DNA of 64,000 bases from CAVWCW01 sp963753615 (GTDB lineage: Bacteria; Pseudomonadota; Gammaproteobacteria; Chromatiales; Chromatiaceae): the NCBI GenBank assembly GCA_963753615.1, contig CAVWCW010000033.1, positions 1 to 64,000 of the forward strand, written 5' to 3'. A program made the translations under genes and the position numbers. This document shows, piece after piece, positions 10,022 to 18,787 of the stretch; position 1 is the stretch's first letter, and every line of letters starts with the position of its first letter. The notes beneath the pieces were generated by a model that was not told the origin of the DNA, did no database searches, and saw only the letters and a program-made list of their open reading frames with translations.

Positions 10022-10930
10022 CTACTTGGGCAGCATGCGCTGCTGGTTGTCCAGGATCTGCTTGAGCAGTTCTTCGATACGCTGCAGGCGCTGCTCCAAA
10101 GGGGACAAGCCCCCTTCTGCGCCGCTCGGCGGCGGGAACATCGGCGGCATGCCGGGGTAACCGCCGCGAGGACCGTAGCCCCAGGGACCTCCGGGGCTGA
10201 AGCCGGGCTGGCCCCCGGGGCCGAATTCCGGCCAACCGGCGGCCTGACCGAATCCGAGATCGGCTCCGGAAGGCGGGCCGCCGGCGTCCTCGCCCGCTGG
10301 GACCGGCATCGCGCCGAGTTCCGGCGGCGGGAACTGGAAGGCCCCATAGCCCGGCATCGACGGTGGGTAGGAGCCCGGGTCGCCCGGCACTGGCGCCTCC
10401 GGTTCGGTGGTCCAGGTCTGGGCGTCCGGGAACTGAGGATCGAAGACCGGAGCCTCCGGCGTCAGGTACTCCAGGCTAGGCTCCGGTCGCGGCGGTGGCG
10501 GGTAGCCGCCGACCGCATCGAAGCCGCTGGGCCGGCCGGGCTCGCCTATCCAGCCGGGGCCGAAGGCGCCCGCCGCCGGGCCCCACTCCGGGGTATCGCC
10601 CCAGGGACGGCCGGAGCCGGAGCCGGGACCGGAGCCCGAACCCATGCCCATGCCGCTACCGCCGCGGCGGCGCGAGGAGACCGGGGCCTCGGGGGCTCCC
10701 CAGCCGCCCATGGCCGGTGCTTGGCTCGGCGGCTGGCCTTGGGCACGGGCCGGCGGCTGCGCCGGGCGCTGGGGGTCTTCATAGACCTGGATGATCGGGA
10801 CGCCGTCCGGGCTGCGCAGCCCGCCGGGGCCGGAGCCCGCTTGCATGCCGGCCGCCGCGACCGGGCCGCACCAGGCGATGGGAAGCAGCGCTCCGAGCAG
10901 GGTGTTGATAAGGGGGCGAGTGTTGTTCAT
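10022..10930 (-). CDS. Secreted Pro/Gly-rich protein with C-terminal coiled coil
   Basis: The 302-residue protein starts with a signal peptide (MNNTRPLINTLLGALLP, cleavage near VAA). A long low-complexity body follows, dominated by Pro, Gly, Ser and aromatic residues (for example PPPPRPEP, GSGMGMGSGSGPGSGSG). The last 30 or so residues (LSPLEQRLQRIEELLKQILD) form a short amphipathic helix likely to oligomerise. No catalytic motif is visible. It starts 30 bases after the stop of gloB on the same strand. A role as an envelope or extracellular structural protein is a guess from composition. Confidence 0.78.
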   Translation of the reverse strand: MNNTRPLINTLLGALLPIAWCGPVAAAGMQAGSGPGGLRSPDGVPIIQVYEDPQRPAQPPARAQGQPPSQAPAMGGWGAPEAPVSSRRRGGSGMGMGSGSGPGSGSGRPWGDTPEWGPAAGAFGPGWIGEPGRPSGFDAVGGYPPPPRPEPSLEYLTPEAPVFDPQFPDAQTWTTEPEAPVPGDPGSYPPSMPGYGAFQFPPPELGAMPVPAGEDAGGPPSGADLGFGQAAGWPEFGPGGQPGFSPGGPWGYGPRGGYPGMPPMFPPPSGAEGGLSPLEQRLQRIEELLKQILDNQQRMLPK

Positions 10931-10960
10931 GTTCGATACCTCTTTGACCCGGCAGCCGGG

Positions 10961-11740
10961 CTAGTCGTATTCCTTATCCTTCCAGGTGCGCAGGGCGGCG
11001 AACACCTCCGCCTCGCGCCCCAGGGGACGGCCGGCGTAGGTCTCGGCGGCGCGCCGCACCTCGGGCACTGCAGTGCGCAGAAAGGGGTTGCTGGCAAGTT
11101 CGTCACCCAGGCGCGAGGGCACGGTGGGCCGGCCGGCGGCGCGCTTGGCCCGCTCCGACGCTTCGCGGGCCTCCAGGGCCGGGCTATCGGGCTCCACCCA
11201 ACGGGCGAAGCCGAGGTTTGCCAGGGTGTATTCGTGGGCGCAGTAGACGCGGGTGTCCGCCGGCAGGCCGGCGATACGCTGCAGCGAGGCGTGCAGATCC
11301 TCCAGGGTACCGCCAAACACCCGGCCGCAGCCGGCGGCGAACAGCGTGTCACCGCAGAACAGCGCCCCGCCGCTCAGGTAGGCAATGTGTCCCGCGGTAT
11401 GGCCGGGCACATCGAGCACCTGCAGCGTCTGTTCGAGGCCAGGCGGGCGGATGCGGTCGCCTTCCTTGAGCCGCTCGCCGATAGCGGGAATCCGCTCGTT
11501 GGCCGGCCCGTACACGGGGGTGCCGGGATAGGCCTCCAGCAGGCCGTGGATGCCTCCGGTGTGATCGCCGTGGTGATGGGTAATCAGGATCGCGCCCAGC
11601 CGGAGACCCTCCCGGGACAGATATTCCAGCACCGGGTCCTCGTCGCCAGGGTCAACCACTGCCACCCGGAGGTCCGGCGGGTTGCGCAAAACCCAGATAT
11701 AGTTGTCGGAAAAGGCCGGAACCGGGGTGATTTCCAGCAA
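10961..11740 (-). CDS. gloB: Hydroxyacylglutathione hydrolase (glyoxalase II)
   Basis: Glyoxalase II hydrolyses S-lactoylglutathione to lactate and glutathione in the cytoplasm, completing methylglyoxal detoxification. The metallo-beta-lactamase metal motif THHHGDH is at residues 54-60 (H55, H57, D59, H60). PGHTAGH, FCGDTLFAAGCGR and YCAHEYTLANL follow, and the C-terminal glutathione-binding helical region ends KDKEYD. It has 259 residues, the usual length. The open frame extends upstream to 12127, but the TTG at 11740 has GGAGG six bases before it and matches the family N-terminus (LLEITPVPAFSDNY), so I take that start. Confidence 0.95.
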   Translation of the reverse strand: MLEITPVPAFSDNYIWVLRNPPDLRVAVVDPGDEDPVLEYLSREGLRLGAILITHHHGDHTGGIHGLLEAYPGTPVYGPANERIPAIGERLKEGDRIRPPGLEQTLQVLDVPGHTAGHIAYLSGGALFCGDTLFAAGCGRVFGGTLEDLHASLQRIAGLPADTRVYCAHEYTLANLGFARWVEPDSPALEAREASERAKRAAGRPTVPSRLGDELASNPFLRTAVPEVRRAAETYAGRPLGREAEVFAALRTWKDKEYD

Positions 11741-11884
11741 GATGAGCCTCCGTAAGCCAGGATGCAGGGTCAGCCTGCGATGATACTGCACTTCCCCTGC
11801 GACGGCACAGCGTGGGCCCATTGCTGTAACCGCGGGGACCTGGGCGTACAATACGAACTCCCAGTCAGCGGGCGGACACCGCAG

Positions 11885-12256
11885 ATGAACATCTTCAAGG
11901 TCGCTTTTCTCAACCAGGGCCAGGTCTTCGAGATCTATGCCAGAACGGTGCGCCAGGGCGAACTGTACGGCTTCGTCGAGGTAGAGGACCTGGTATTCGG
12001 CCACCACCAAGGGCTGGTGGTAGACCCGGCGGAAGAACGTTTGAAGCAGGAGTTCAGCGGCGTGCGCCGCACCCTGATCCCAATGCACGCGGTAATCCGA
12101 ATCGACTTGGTGGAGAGGGCCGGCCAAAACCGCATCCGGGCCCTGGACACGGAGGCGAAGGTCACCCCGTTTCCGAGCCCCGATCTATACCCCGGAATCC
12201 TAAACCTGGAAGGAGCAGTTGACCGCTCCATTCTGAACATTAAGGTACTGAAATGA
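11885..12256 (+). CDS. DUF1820 family protein
   Basis: This small 123-residue protein starts MNIFKVAFLNQGQVFEIYAR, a pattern I recognise from the DUF1820 family of gammaproteobacteria (function unknown). It continues with VEVEDLVFG and an RTLIPMHAVIRID segment typical of the family. It is divergent from gloB, with 144 bases between the two start codons. The ATG at 11885 is chosen because it begins the conserved sequence. No signal peptide or catalytic motif is visible. Confidence 0.85.
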   Translation: MNIFKVAFLNQGQVFEIYARTVRQGELYGFVEVEDLVFGHHQGLVVDPAEERLKQEFSGVRRTLIPMHAVIRIDLVERAGQNRIRALDTEAKVTPFPSPDLYPGILNLEGAVDRSILNIKVLK

Positions 12257-12556
12257 AGGAACCAGCCTTCGCTCCATGTTTTCATCGAATTAGTGATCCA
12301 GGCTACGGGGCGTATGGCACGCTTGCGGGGGTACATGGTCCGGTCCTGTTCCAGACGGAACCTGACATTTCCCACATCCCTGTGGGTCGCGGCGGTGTAA
12401 CTCCTTGGAATAGAGTGACTATTCCGCGTCGTTGCGCCTCGGCTTTGGCTTCCTGCGTCGCCCTACCTCCTGCATCCATGCAGTGGTTGCCCTGCACCCC
12501 CGCAAGCGCACGCCTACACCCCGCCCAACTGCTCTTTCTAGGCTGAAAGGACCCCT
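12257..12556. other. Intergenic region with two small hairpins upstream of the DksA-like gene
   Basis: Two short inverted repeats are visible. CCCACA/TGTGGG spans 12371-12386 with a four-base loop, and GGAATAG/CTATTCC spans 12407-12425 with a five-base loop. They may be leader structure or the remnant of a dispersed repeat. No T-tract follows. A 97-codon open frame here is not protein-like. The Shine-Dalgarno of the next gene (GAAAGGA) lies at 12545-12551. Confidence 0.45.
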
Positions 12557-12901
12557 ATGCAATCCCACGACAAGATCCGCCAGCAGTTGCTGGCCCGGCG
12601 CGAACAGTTACTGGCCAAGCTGGCCCGCATCCATAAGAAGTCGCTGCGCGGCGATGCCCCGCTGACCGCGGACTTCGCCGAGCAGGCGGTGGAGCGCCAG
12701 AACGACGAGGTAATCGAGGCGCTGGAGCAAGCGGGGGAGCAGGAGCTGGCTCAGATCAACCGGGCCCTCGCGCGCATCGAGGCCGGCGAATACGGCCTGT
12801 GCCGGGAGTGCGGTCAGGGGATCCGCGAGGAACGCCTGGAGGCCCTGCCCTTCAGCGACCTCTGCATCGCCTGCGCCGAGCGGCTGGGCGGCGGGCGCTG
12901 A
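12557..12901 (+). CDS. TraR/DksA-family C4 zinc-finger protein
   Basis: The 114-residue protein has an N-terminal coiled-coil region (about 1-75) and a C-terminal four-cysteine zinc finger, CREC near residue 79 and CIAC near residue 103. This is the layout of DksA-like factors that enter the RNA polymerase secondary channel. It is shorter than DksA proper (about 150 residues), so it belongs with the small DksA/TraR-like proteins. The acidic coiled-coil tip pair typical of DksA is not obvious. AAAGGA precedes the ATG. The next gene starts eight bases downstream, suggesting co-transcription. Confidence 0.85.
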   Translation: MQSHDKIRQQLLARREQLLAKLARIHKKSLRGDAPLTADFAEQAVERQNDEVIEALEQAGEQELAQINRALARIEAGEYGLCRECGQGIREERLEALPFSDLCIACAERLGGGR

Positions 12902-12908
12902 CCGCCCC

Positions 12909-13772
12909 GTGAGCCGTTTACAGGCGCGCATGGCGGACTTCGGGTTCGAGTCCAACGACGACTACGATTATCAGATCCGCTGTCTGCTCGACAACCGGGT
13001 CGACCGCATCCGCTGCCTGTACGTGGACGGCGACTCCGGGCGCCGCAACACCGCCTTTGCCAATGCCCTGGCCCAGGCCCTGGCGTACCCCCACATCCTC
13101 TATCACGACTTCACCCAGCAGCACCCGGAGCCAGCGGACGTGATCCTGCCCCCGAGCCGGGACGAGAGGGGGCTCCAGGCGGTCCCTATCCTGCCCCTCG
13201 ACTCGGTGCTGAGCGAAGCCTGCGCCTTCAGCCTGGCGGAAGACAGCATTCTCATATTGGACCAGTTGCAGGCGGCGGACTTCCGCGACCAGATCCGCAT
13301 CTACCAACTCCTGCAGAGCGGCGTATGGCAGACCCGGGACTGCACCAATCACGCCAACCCGCGCCATCTGCTGGTAGTGCTGATCTCGGAGCAAGAACTC
13401 TACCACTCTCTGCGTAAGTCGAGTTTTCGCATCTGGGTCAACCGCATCTCCCAAAAGGCGGTGGACTACCGGCCGGAGGAATTCGGCCTGACGGCGGACG
13501 CGAAGCCCATGATGGCGGCCCTCGCCGAGCTGTTCGGCGGCCTCGGCGTAACCCCGACCCAGAGCGAATACGGCAAGCTGCTGCAGGACGTGGGCAGCAA
13601 TGTGCGCACCGCCGACCAACTGCGCCATTCCCTGTTCGGCTGGACCGAGGGGGCCGACCGGGACCTGCTTTGGTCGCTTGAGCTGGCGCCCCAGGTGGAC
13701 CAGGCCGTCAGTGCAATCGAGGGCTATCTAGGGGTGCAGGTGGTAGAGCTGAGCGATCCCGGGGCGGAGTGA
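12909..13772 (+). CDS. Putative degenerate P-loop ATPase, function unknown
   Basis: This 287-residue soluble protein starts at a GTG eight bases after the DksA-like gene. Near residue 40 it has VDGDSGRRNTAFANALAQAL, which sits where an AAA-type Walker A would lie but lacks the lysine. SILILDQLQ near residue 114 resembles a Walker B with Asp then Gln in place of Asp-Glu. The size and helical C-terminus are compatible with an AAA+-like or partition-type fold. Nucleotide binding is doubtful. I do not recognise a named family. Confidence 0.7.
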   Translation: MSRLQARMADFGFESNDDYDYQIRCLLDNRVDRIRCLYVDGDSGRRNTAFANALAQALAYPHILYHDFTQQHPEPADVILPPSRDERGLQAVPILPLDSVLSEACAFSLAEDSILILDQLQAADFRDQIRIYQLLQSGVWQTRDCTNHANPRHLLVVLISEQELYHSLRKSSFRIWVNRISQKAVDYRPEEFGLTADAKPMMAALAELFGGLGVTPTQSEYGKLLQDVGSNVRTADQLRHSLFGWTEGADRDLLWSLELAPQVDQAVSAIEGYLGVQVVELSDPGAE

Positions 13773-13853
13773 TTCCCGTACCGAGCCGGTGGAATCGTCG
13801 GCCGGCTTCGGGGCTAAAATAGCCGCATCGAAACCAGCGGAGGCCAGCACCCC

Positions 13854-14171
13854 ATGAGCAGGCAGGAAACCATCTACAGCAAACTCCAGCAGGCCCTGGT
13901 GCCGCTGCATCTGGAAGTCATCGACGAAAGCCACATGCACAGTGTGCCGGAAGGCGCCGAATCCCATTTCAAGGTGGTGGCGGTCAGCACCCGCTTCGAA
14001 GGCGAGAAACTGATCGCCCGCCACCGCCTGATCAACCAGACCCTGGCCGCGGAACTGCAGGGCGGCGTGCACGCCCTGGCCCTGCATACCATGACCCCGG
14101 AGGAGTGGTTCGCCAAGGGCGGGGCGGTGCCCGCTTCCCCCGAGTGCATGGGGGGTTCGAAGACCGAGTAG
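13854..14171 (+). CDS. bolA: BolA family protein
   Basis: The 105-residue protein has the BolA signature, HMHSVPEGAESHFKVVAVS, then RHRLINQTLAAEL, then LALHTMTPEEW. BolA proteins work with monothiol glutaredoxins in iron-sulfur trafficking and also act as stress regulators. The C-terminal Cys and the His of RHR are candidate cluster ligands. GGAGG lies about ten bases before the ATG. It stands alone, convergent with the symporter gene downstream. Confidence 0.93.
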   Translation: MSRQETIYSKLQQALVPLHLEVIDESHMHSVPEGAESHFKVVAVSTRFEGEKLIARHRLINQTLAAELQGGVHALALHTMTPEEWFAKGGAVPASPECMGGSKTE

Positions 14172-14252
14172 GAGGGCCGCCCTCGGCCCGAGCCAGACGC
14201 TCGGCGCCGGCATCGGCGCGGGGGTGCGCCGCCTACGACCCGTGGGAACGGC

Positions 14253-15698
14253 TCAATTGCCCTCCGCCGCCGCCTCCCGATCACGGAAATACTCCCGGGT
14301 CAGCCGAAACACCACCGGGCTCAGCAACAACAGGGCAATCAGATTGGGCAGCGCCATCAGGGCATTGAGGGTGTCGGCCAGCAGCCAGACGAAGCTCAGC
14401 TTGACCGTAGCTCCGAGCGGGATGGCCAGTACCCAGAGGATGCGGAAGGGCAGGATCGCCCGCACCCCGAACAAGTACTCGACGCAGCGCTCACCGTAGA
14501 CGCTCCAGCCGAGTATCGTGGTGAACGCGAACAGCACCAGGCCGAAGGTGACGATCCAATTGCCGACTCCGGGCAGGCCGGTACCGAAGGCCGCCGCCGA
14601 CAGAGAGGCCCCGGTCAGGCCCTGCTTGAACTGCTCGTCGCCCAGGCTGCAGACCCGCTCGGCGACCTGCCCGCCCTGGTCCACACAGCTTTGGAACGCC
14701 GGGTTGATACTGGTCCACTCCATCGAGATCATGATCACCAGGGCGGTGATGGTGCACACGATCAGGGTGTCGATAAAGGTGCCAAGCATGGCGATGCTGC
14801 CTTGGCGCACCGGATTATTGGTCTTGGCGGCGGCATGGGCGATGGGCGCCGAACCCAGGCCGGCCTCGTTGGAAAACACCCCTCGCGCCACGCCCATCTG
14901 AATGGCAACCATTACCGCCGCGCCGGCGAAACCGCCGGAGGCCGCCACCGGATTGAAGGCGTGTTCCACGATCATCGCCAAGGCCCGCGGGACCTCCGAC
15001 AGGTTGAGCAGGATCACCGCCAGCCCGCCCAGGATGTAGGCCACCGCCATGAGCGGCACCAGTTTGCCCGCCACCTGGGCGATGCGGCGGATGCCGCCGA
15101 TCAAGACCAGAAAGACCACCACGGCAATGACGATCCCGGTCAGCCAATAGGGGATCGCCAGGTTGGTGCTCAGGGCATCCGCCACCGAATTGGCCTGCAC
15201 CATGTTGCCGATGCCGAAGCCGGCCACCGCGCCGAAGATGGCGAAGGCGGTGCCCAGCCATTTCCAGTGCCCGCCGAGGCCGTTCTTGATGTAGTACATG
15301 GGCCCGCCCACGTGATTGCCCTCGGTGTCGACCTCGCGGTAGTTCACCGCCAGCACCGCTTCGGCGTACTTGGTGGCCATGCCCACCAGGGCGGTGCACC
15401 ACATCCAGAACACCGCGCCCGGGCCACCGAGCGCAATGGCGGTGCCCACACCGGCGATATTGCCGGTGCCGATGGTGGCCGAGAGCGAGGTCATCAGGGC
15501 GTTGAAGGGCGTGATATCGCCCTCCTGCTCGGACTTGCGGCCACTCCACAGCATGCGGAAGCCGTAGCCCAGGCGGCGCAGGGGCATCGCCCGCAGCCCC
15601 ACCATCAGAAACAGGCCGGTGCCGAGAATCAGCACCAGCATGGCCGGCCCCCAGACGATGCCGTTCAGCCAGCTGACCGCATTGGTAATCAATTCCAT
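14253..15698 (-). CDS. Alanine/glycine:cation symporter (AGCS family)
   Basis: This 481-residue polytopic inner-membrane protein has about ten helices. Family-defining stretches are SATIGTGNIAGVGTAIALGGPGA (near residues 70-92), VGGPMYYIKNGLG and GVFSNEAGLGSAPIAHAAA. AGCS members import alanine or glycine with Na+ or H+. The ATG at 15698 (MELITNAV) is preceded by GGGGGAG. The open frame to 15749 adds 17 unlikely residues. It is transcribed alone. Confidence 0.93.
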   Translation of the reverse strand: MELITNAVSWLNGIVWGPAMLVLILGTGLFLMVGLRAMPLRRLGYGFRMLWSGRKSEQEGDITPFNALMTSLSATIGTGNIAGVGTAIALGGPGAVFWMWCTALVGMATKYAEAVLAVNYREVDTEGNHVGGPMYYIKNGLGGHWKWLGTAFAIFGAVAGFGIGNMVQANSVADALSTNLAIPYWLTGIVIAVVVFLVLIGGIRRIAQVAGKLVPLMAVAYILGGLAVILLNLSEVPRALAMIVEHAFNPVAASGGFAGAAVMVAIQMGVARGVFSNEAGLGSAPIAHAAAKTNNPVRQGSIAMLGTFIDTLIVCTITALVIMISMEWTSINPAFQSCVDQGGQVAERVCSLGDEQFKQGLTGASLSAAAFGTGLPGVGNWIVTFGLVLFAFTTILGWSVYGERCVEYLFGVRAILPFRILWVLAIPLGATVKLSFVWLLADTLNALMALPNLIALLLLSPVVFRLTREYFRDREAAAEGN

Positions 15699-16006
15699 CG
15701 AGGCTCCCCCTAAGTCTTTAGCGTCTGGCCCGGTCCGGCTGAGGGCCATTGGAAATCAGCCACCGACTATACACCCGCGCCGAGCCGGGCCCAAGGAGGC
15801 CAGGGAGCAGATCGCCACAGGACCGGTTCCGGGAATAATGCGATATCGCTACATGCGAATACTCTAAATATCTACTTGGGTCGGCAGGCAAAAAGCCGTA
15901 ACATGTGTAAGGTTGGGGCCGGGCTGACCCGTTCGACGCCGAACGAGCCCAGTCAATGTCTGAGCCAAGGCCGTCCGCAGTACCGATGGCAAAGGAGATC
16001 TTTACT

Positions 16007-16363
16007 ATGTCGGTATGTGCCAATGTCAAGGGTTACGCGCGACGCCACGAATGGGTAGCGGATCTGTTCTCCCTGCTCGCGGTAGCCCTGCTGTTCGCCA
16101 GCGTCTGGGGGATACTCCAGTACAATAGTGTGATTTTGAGCTGGCTGCGGCAAGACACCCTGCTCCACACCCTGGCCCTGGTGGCCGCCGTGGGGTTGGA
16201 CGTATTGCTGATCTTCGGCCTGCTCTGCGTCGGCTCCGCCCGCTGCGGCGAAGAAGGCTGTTTCCGCACCTTCCGGGGGCGCCGGCATGGCGCCGGCTCC
16301 ATGGGCAAGGCCTTTACCAGCTGGCTGCATCATATGGAGCACGTGGGGCGACGCCACCGCTGA
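16007..16363 (+). CDS. Small two-helix membrane protein, hypothetical
   Basis: The 118-residue protein begins MSVCANVKGYARRHEW. It has two predicted membrane helices (about 20-40 and 50-75), a cysteine pair around SARCGEEGC, and a basic tail rich in His and Arg. AAGGAG lies nine bases before the ATG at 16007, which decides this start over in-frame ATGs at 15956 and 15989. It ends ten bases before the TatT gene and could be co-transcribed with the TRAP operon. Function unknown. Confidence 0.65.
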   Translation: MSVCANVKGYARRHEWVADLFSLLAVALLFASVWGILQYNSVILSWLRQDTLLHTLALVAAVGLDVLLIFGLLCVGSARCGEEGCFRTFRGRRHGAGSMGKAFTSWLHHMEHVGRRHR

Positions 16364-16373
16364 CCCCGCTGAA

Positions 16374-17214
16374 ATGCGCCTGCTGCGTCTAAGCACACTG
16401 CCGCTGCTGTTGGCGGCGGTCGCCTGCGCTCCCCTTTCCACCCAGCGTCTGGCGGACAACCTCTCCGCCAGCATGCTGGGGCAGAGCGACCCCGAGATCG
16501 TGCGTGCCGGGGCCCCAGCCTACCTGCTGCTGATCGACTCGCTGCTGCAAGACAGCCCGGACGACACGGCTCTGCTGATGGCCGCGGCCCGCCTCTACGG
16601 CGCCTACGCCGGCGGCCTGGTCGACGACACCGAGCGCCGACAGCAACTCAGCCAACGCGCCTTCGATTACGCGGAGCGCGCCATGTGCAGCCGGCACGCC
16701 CCGGATTTGCGCCGCCCGCGGCGGCCCCTTCGCCGAGTTCGAGGCCAGCCTGCCGGCCCGACTCAGCGCCAGCGAGCTGGCGCTTTTCTATACCTTCGCC
16801 ACCAGTTGGGCGGGCTGGATTCAGGCCCGCTCCGGCGACTGGGGGGCGATCGCGGAATTGCCCAAGGTAGAACTGCTGCTCGAGCGCGTGACCGCCGTCG
16901 ACCCCGGCTTCGAACAAGGCCGGGCTCAGCTTTACCTGGCGATATTGCGCAGCCTGATTCCACCCAGCCTCGGCGGCAAACCGGAGCGGGCCCGCGTACA
17001 CTTCGAACAGGCCATCGCCTATTCCGAGGACCGGGACCTGATCGCCAAAGTGGAATACGCCAGGTATTATGCGCGGATGGTGTTCGATCAGGCACTGCAC
17101 GACCGCCTGCTCCAAGAGGTGCTGGCGGCAGACCCGGAGCAGCCGGGCCTGACCCTGAGCAATGTCCTGGCCCAGCGCCAGGCCCGAGAGTTGTTGGCGG
17201 ACGAATACTTCTGA
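16374..17214 (+). pseudogene. tatT: TRAP-associated TatT lipoprotein (one frameshift)
   Basis: The N-terminus is lipoprotein-like (MRLLRLSTLPLLLAAVAC, with Cys as the lipidated residue). The helical TatT fold follows (NLSASMLGQSDPEIVRAGAPAYLLLIDSL split across two motifs). The frame shifts near 16690-16725. After the shift the protein continues GGPFAEFEASLPARLSASEL and ends LLADEYF. TatT trimers are periplasmic partners of TRAP substrate-binding proteins in some bacteria. Both halves are well conserved and the dctPQM genes follow directly, so a sequencing indel is more likely than true decay. Confidence 0.75.
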
Positions 17215-17275
17215 CTTCGAATCCGCCCGGCCCCGGTCCCCTTATTGTATGGCTAGCGGCGGAGCGGTCGTAGTG

Positions 17276-18299
17276 ATGACGCATCGAGAATCCCCCCCGA
17301 TTACAGCACGGCTGGCTGGGCTGACGCTCGGTCTGGCTGCTTTGCCTTCTGCCGGCCGCAGCTACTGCAGTCACTCTCAAGATCGCCACCCTGCTGCCGG
17401 ACGGCACCAGCTGGATGCAGGCGATGCGCGATGGGGCCGCGGAGGTGGAGAGCCGCACCCAGGGCCGGGTCAAGCTGCGCTTCTACCCAGGCGGCGTGAT
17501 GGGCAACGAGCAGAGCGTGCTGCGCAAGATCCGGGTCGGTCAACTCCACGGCGGCGCCTTCAGCGGCGGCGGCATGCGCCTGATCTATCCGGATTCCCAG
17601 GCCCTGGGCCTGCCCTTCCTGTACCGCTCCTATGCGGAAGTCGACGCGGTGCGGGCGCGGGTCGACCCGCAGATCATCGCCGGCATGCGCGAACGGGGCT
17701 ACGTCAGCTACGGCATCGGCGAGGCCGGGTTCGCCTACCTGATGTCGAACCAGCCGGTGCGCCAGATCGACGACCTGCAGGGGCGCAAGGTCTGGGTCCC
17801 GGAGGGCGACCGCATCAGCCTGGCCGGCTTCGAGGCGGTCGGGGTCGCGCCGATCCAGCTCCCCATCACGGACGTGCTCACCGCCTTGCAGACCGGGGTC
17901 ATCGACACCCTCGGCACCACCCCCACCGCGGCCATCGCCCTGCAGTGGCATACCCGGCTGAGCTACCTCACCGACCTTCCCCTGCTCTACACCTACGGCA
18001 CCTTCTTGATTCAGGAAAAGGCCCTGAAGCGGGTCTCCGCGCAGGACCGGGCGGTGCTGCACGAAGTATTGGAGCGGCGGCTGCGGGCGATCGAACGCCA
18101 GACCCGCGAGGACAACCGCAAGGCGCTTACCGTTCTGGAACAGCAGGGTATCGAGATCCTGGCCCCATCCGCGGCCGAGATGGCGGACTGGCAGCAAGCG
18201 GTGGTGGCCGCGACCGACAGCCTGGCCGCGGATGGGGTGTTCAGCCAACAGATCCTCGACCTGTTGCGTCAGACCCTGCGCGAGTTCCGCGCCCGGTGA
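17276..18299 (+). pseudogene. dctP: TRAP transporter substrate-binding protein DctP (frameshift in signal peptide)
   Basis: This is the periplasmic solute receptor of a TRAP transporter. The mature protein (VTLKIATLLPDGTSW onward) is complete through AMRDGAAEVESRTQGRVKL, FYPGGVMGNE and LGTTPTAAIALQW, and ends LREFRAR. The signal peptide is split. MTHRESPPITARLAGLTLGLA is in one frame and LCLLPAAATA in the next, with the slip near 17335-17342. A run of seven C lies just upstream. The conserved Arg-type substrate contact cannot be assigned by eye. The stop overlaps the dctQ start. Probably functional in the organism. Confidence 0.85.
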
Positions 18300-18787
18300 G
18301 CAGCCGGCGCTGGCTGCTGCGGCTCGCTGACTGGATCGGTCGCGCCGAAGACGCGCTGCTGGTGCTGCTGCTCGGCGCCATGATCACCCTGGCCGGCACC
18401 CAGATCCTGCTGCGTAACTTTTGGGACATGGGCCTGAGCTGGGGCGAGCCCCTGCTGCGGGTCAGCGTGCTCTGGGTCGGCCTGCTCGGGGCCATGGCTG
18501 CCACCCGCGACCGCCGGCATATCCGCATCGACCTGCTGTCGCGTTTCCTGCCGCCCCGGCTGGCGGCCTGGAACCGGCGTCTCACCGATCTGTTCGCCGG
18601 CCTGGTATGCCTGTTGCTGGCCTGGCACGGGGCGCGTTTCGTGCACTACGAATGGCTCGACGGCAACCTGCTGTTCGGCGCCGTTCCCGCCTGGGTTTGC
18701 GAATCGATCATTCCCTTCGCCTTCACCCTGATGGGGCTGCGCTACCTGCTCGGACTGGGAGCACCGCCAACCGGGGACCAGCACTGA
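18296..18787 (+). CDS. dctQ: TRAP transporter small permease DctQ
   Basis: The 163-residue protein has four membrane helices, with WGEPLLRVSVLWVGLLGAMAA and RRHIRIDLL in the middle, the typical DctQ pattern. It forms the small subunit that pairs with DctM. The start is a GTG that overlaps the dctP stop (GTGA), and its own stop overlaps the dctM ATG, indicating tight translational coupling. Confidence 0.92.
   Translation: MSSRRWLLRLADWIGRAEDALLVLLLGAMITLAGTQILLRNFWDMGLSWGEPLLRVSVLWVGLLGAMAATRDRRHIRIDLLSRFLPPRLAAWNRRLTDLFAGLVCLLLAWHGARFVHYEWLDGNLLFGAVPAWVCESIIPFAFTLMGLRYLLGLGAPPTGDQH

Larger units (their letters stand above)
5336..11384. repeat. Right arm of giant inverted repeat (better quality copy)
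   Basis: This is the partner of 12-5277. The arm carries intact frames from about 6.6 kb onwards, so it is the reliable version. From 5336 to about 6.0 kb it still contains frameshifts, as expected if coverage falls towards the fold. The junction arms share a short complementary stretch (gctggca at 5271-5277 with tgcca at 5336-5340). Confidence 0.88.

Noticed and set aside
14691..15713. A 340-codon open frame opposite the symporter gene
   Set aside because: It is the antisense shadow of the AGCS symporter (His/Gly/Asp-rich translation), a common artefact in GC-rich genes.
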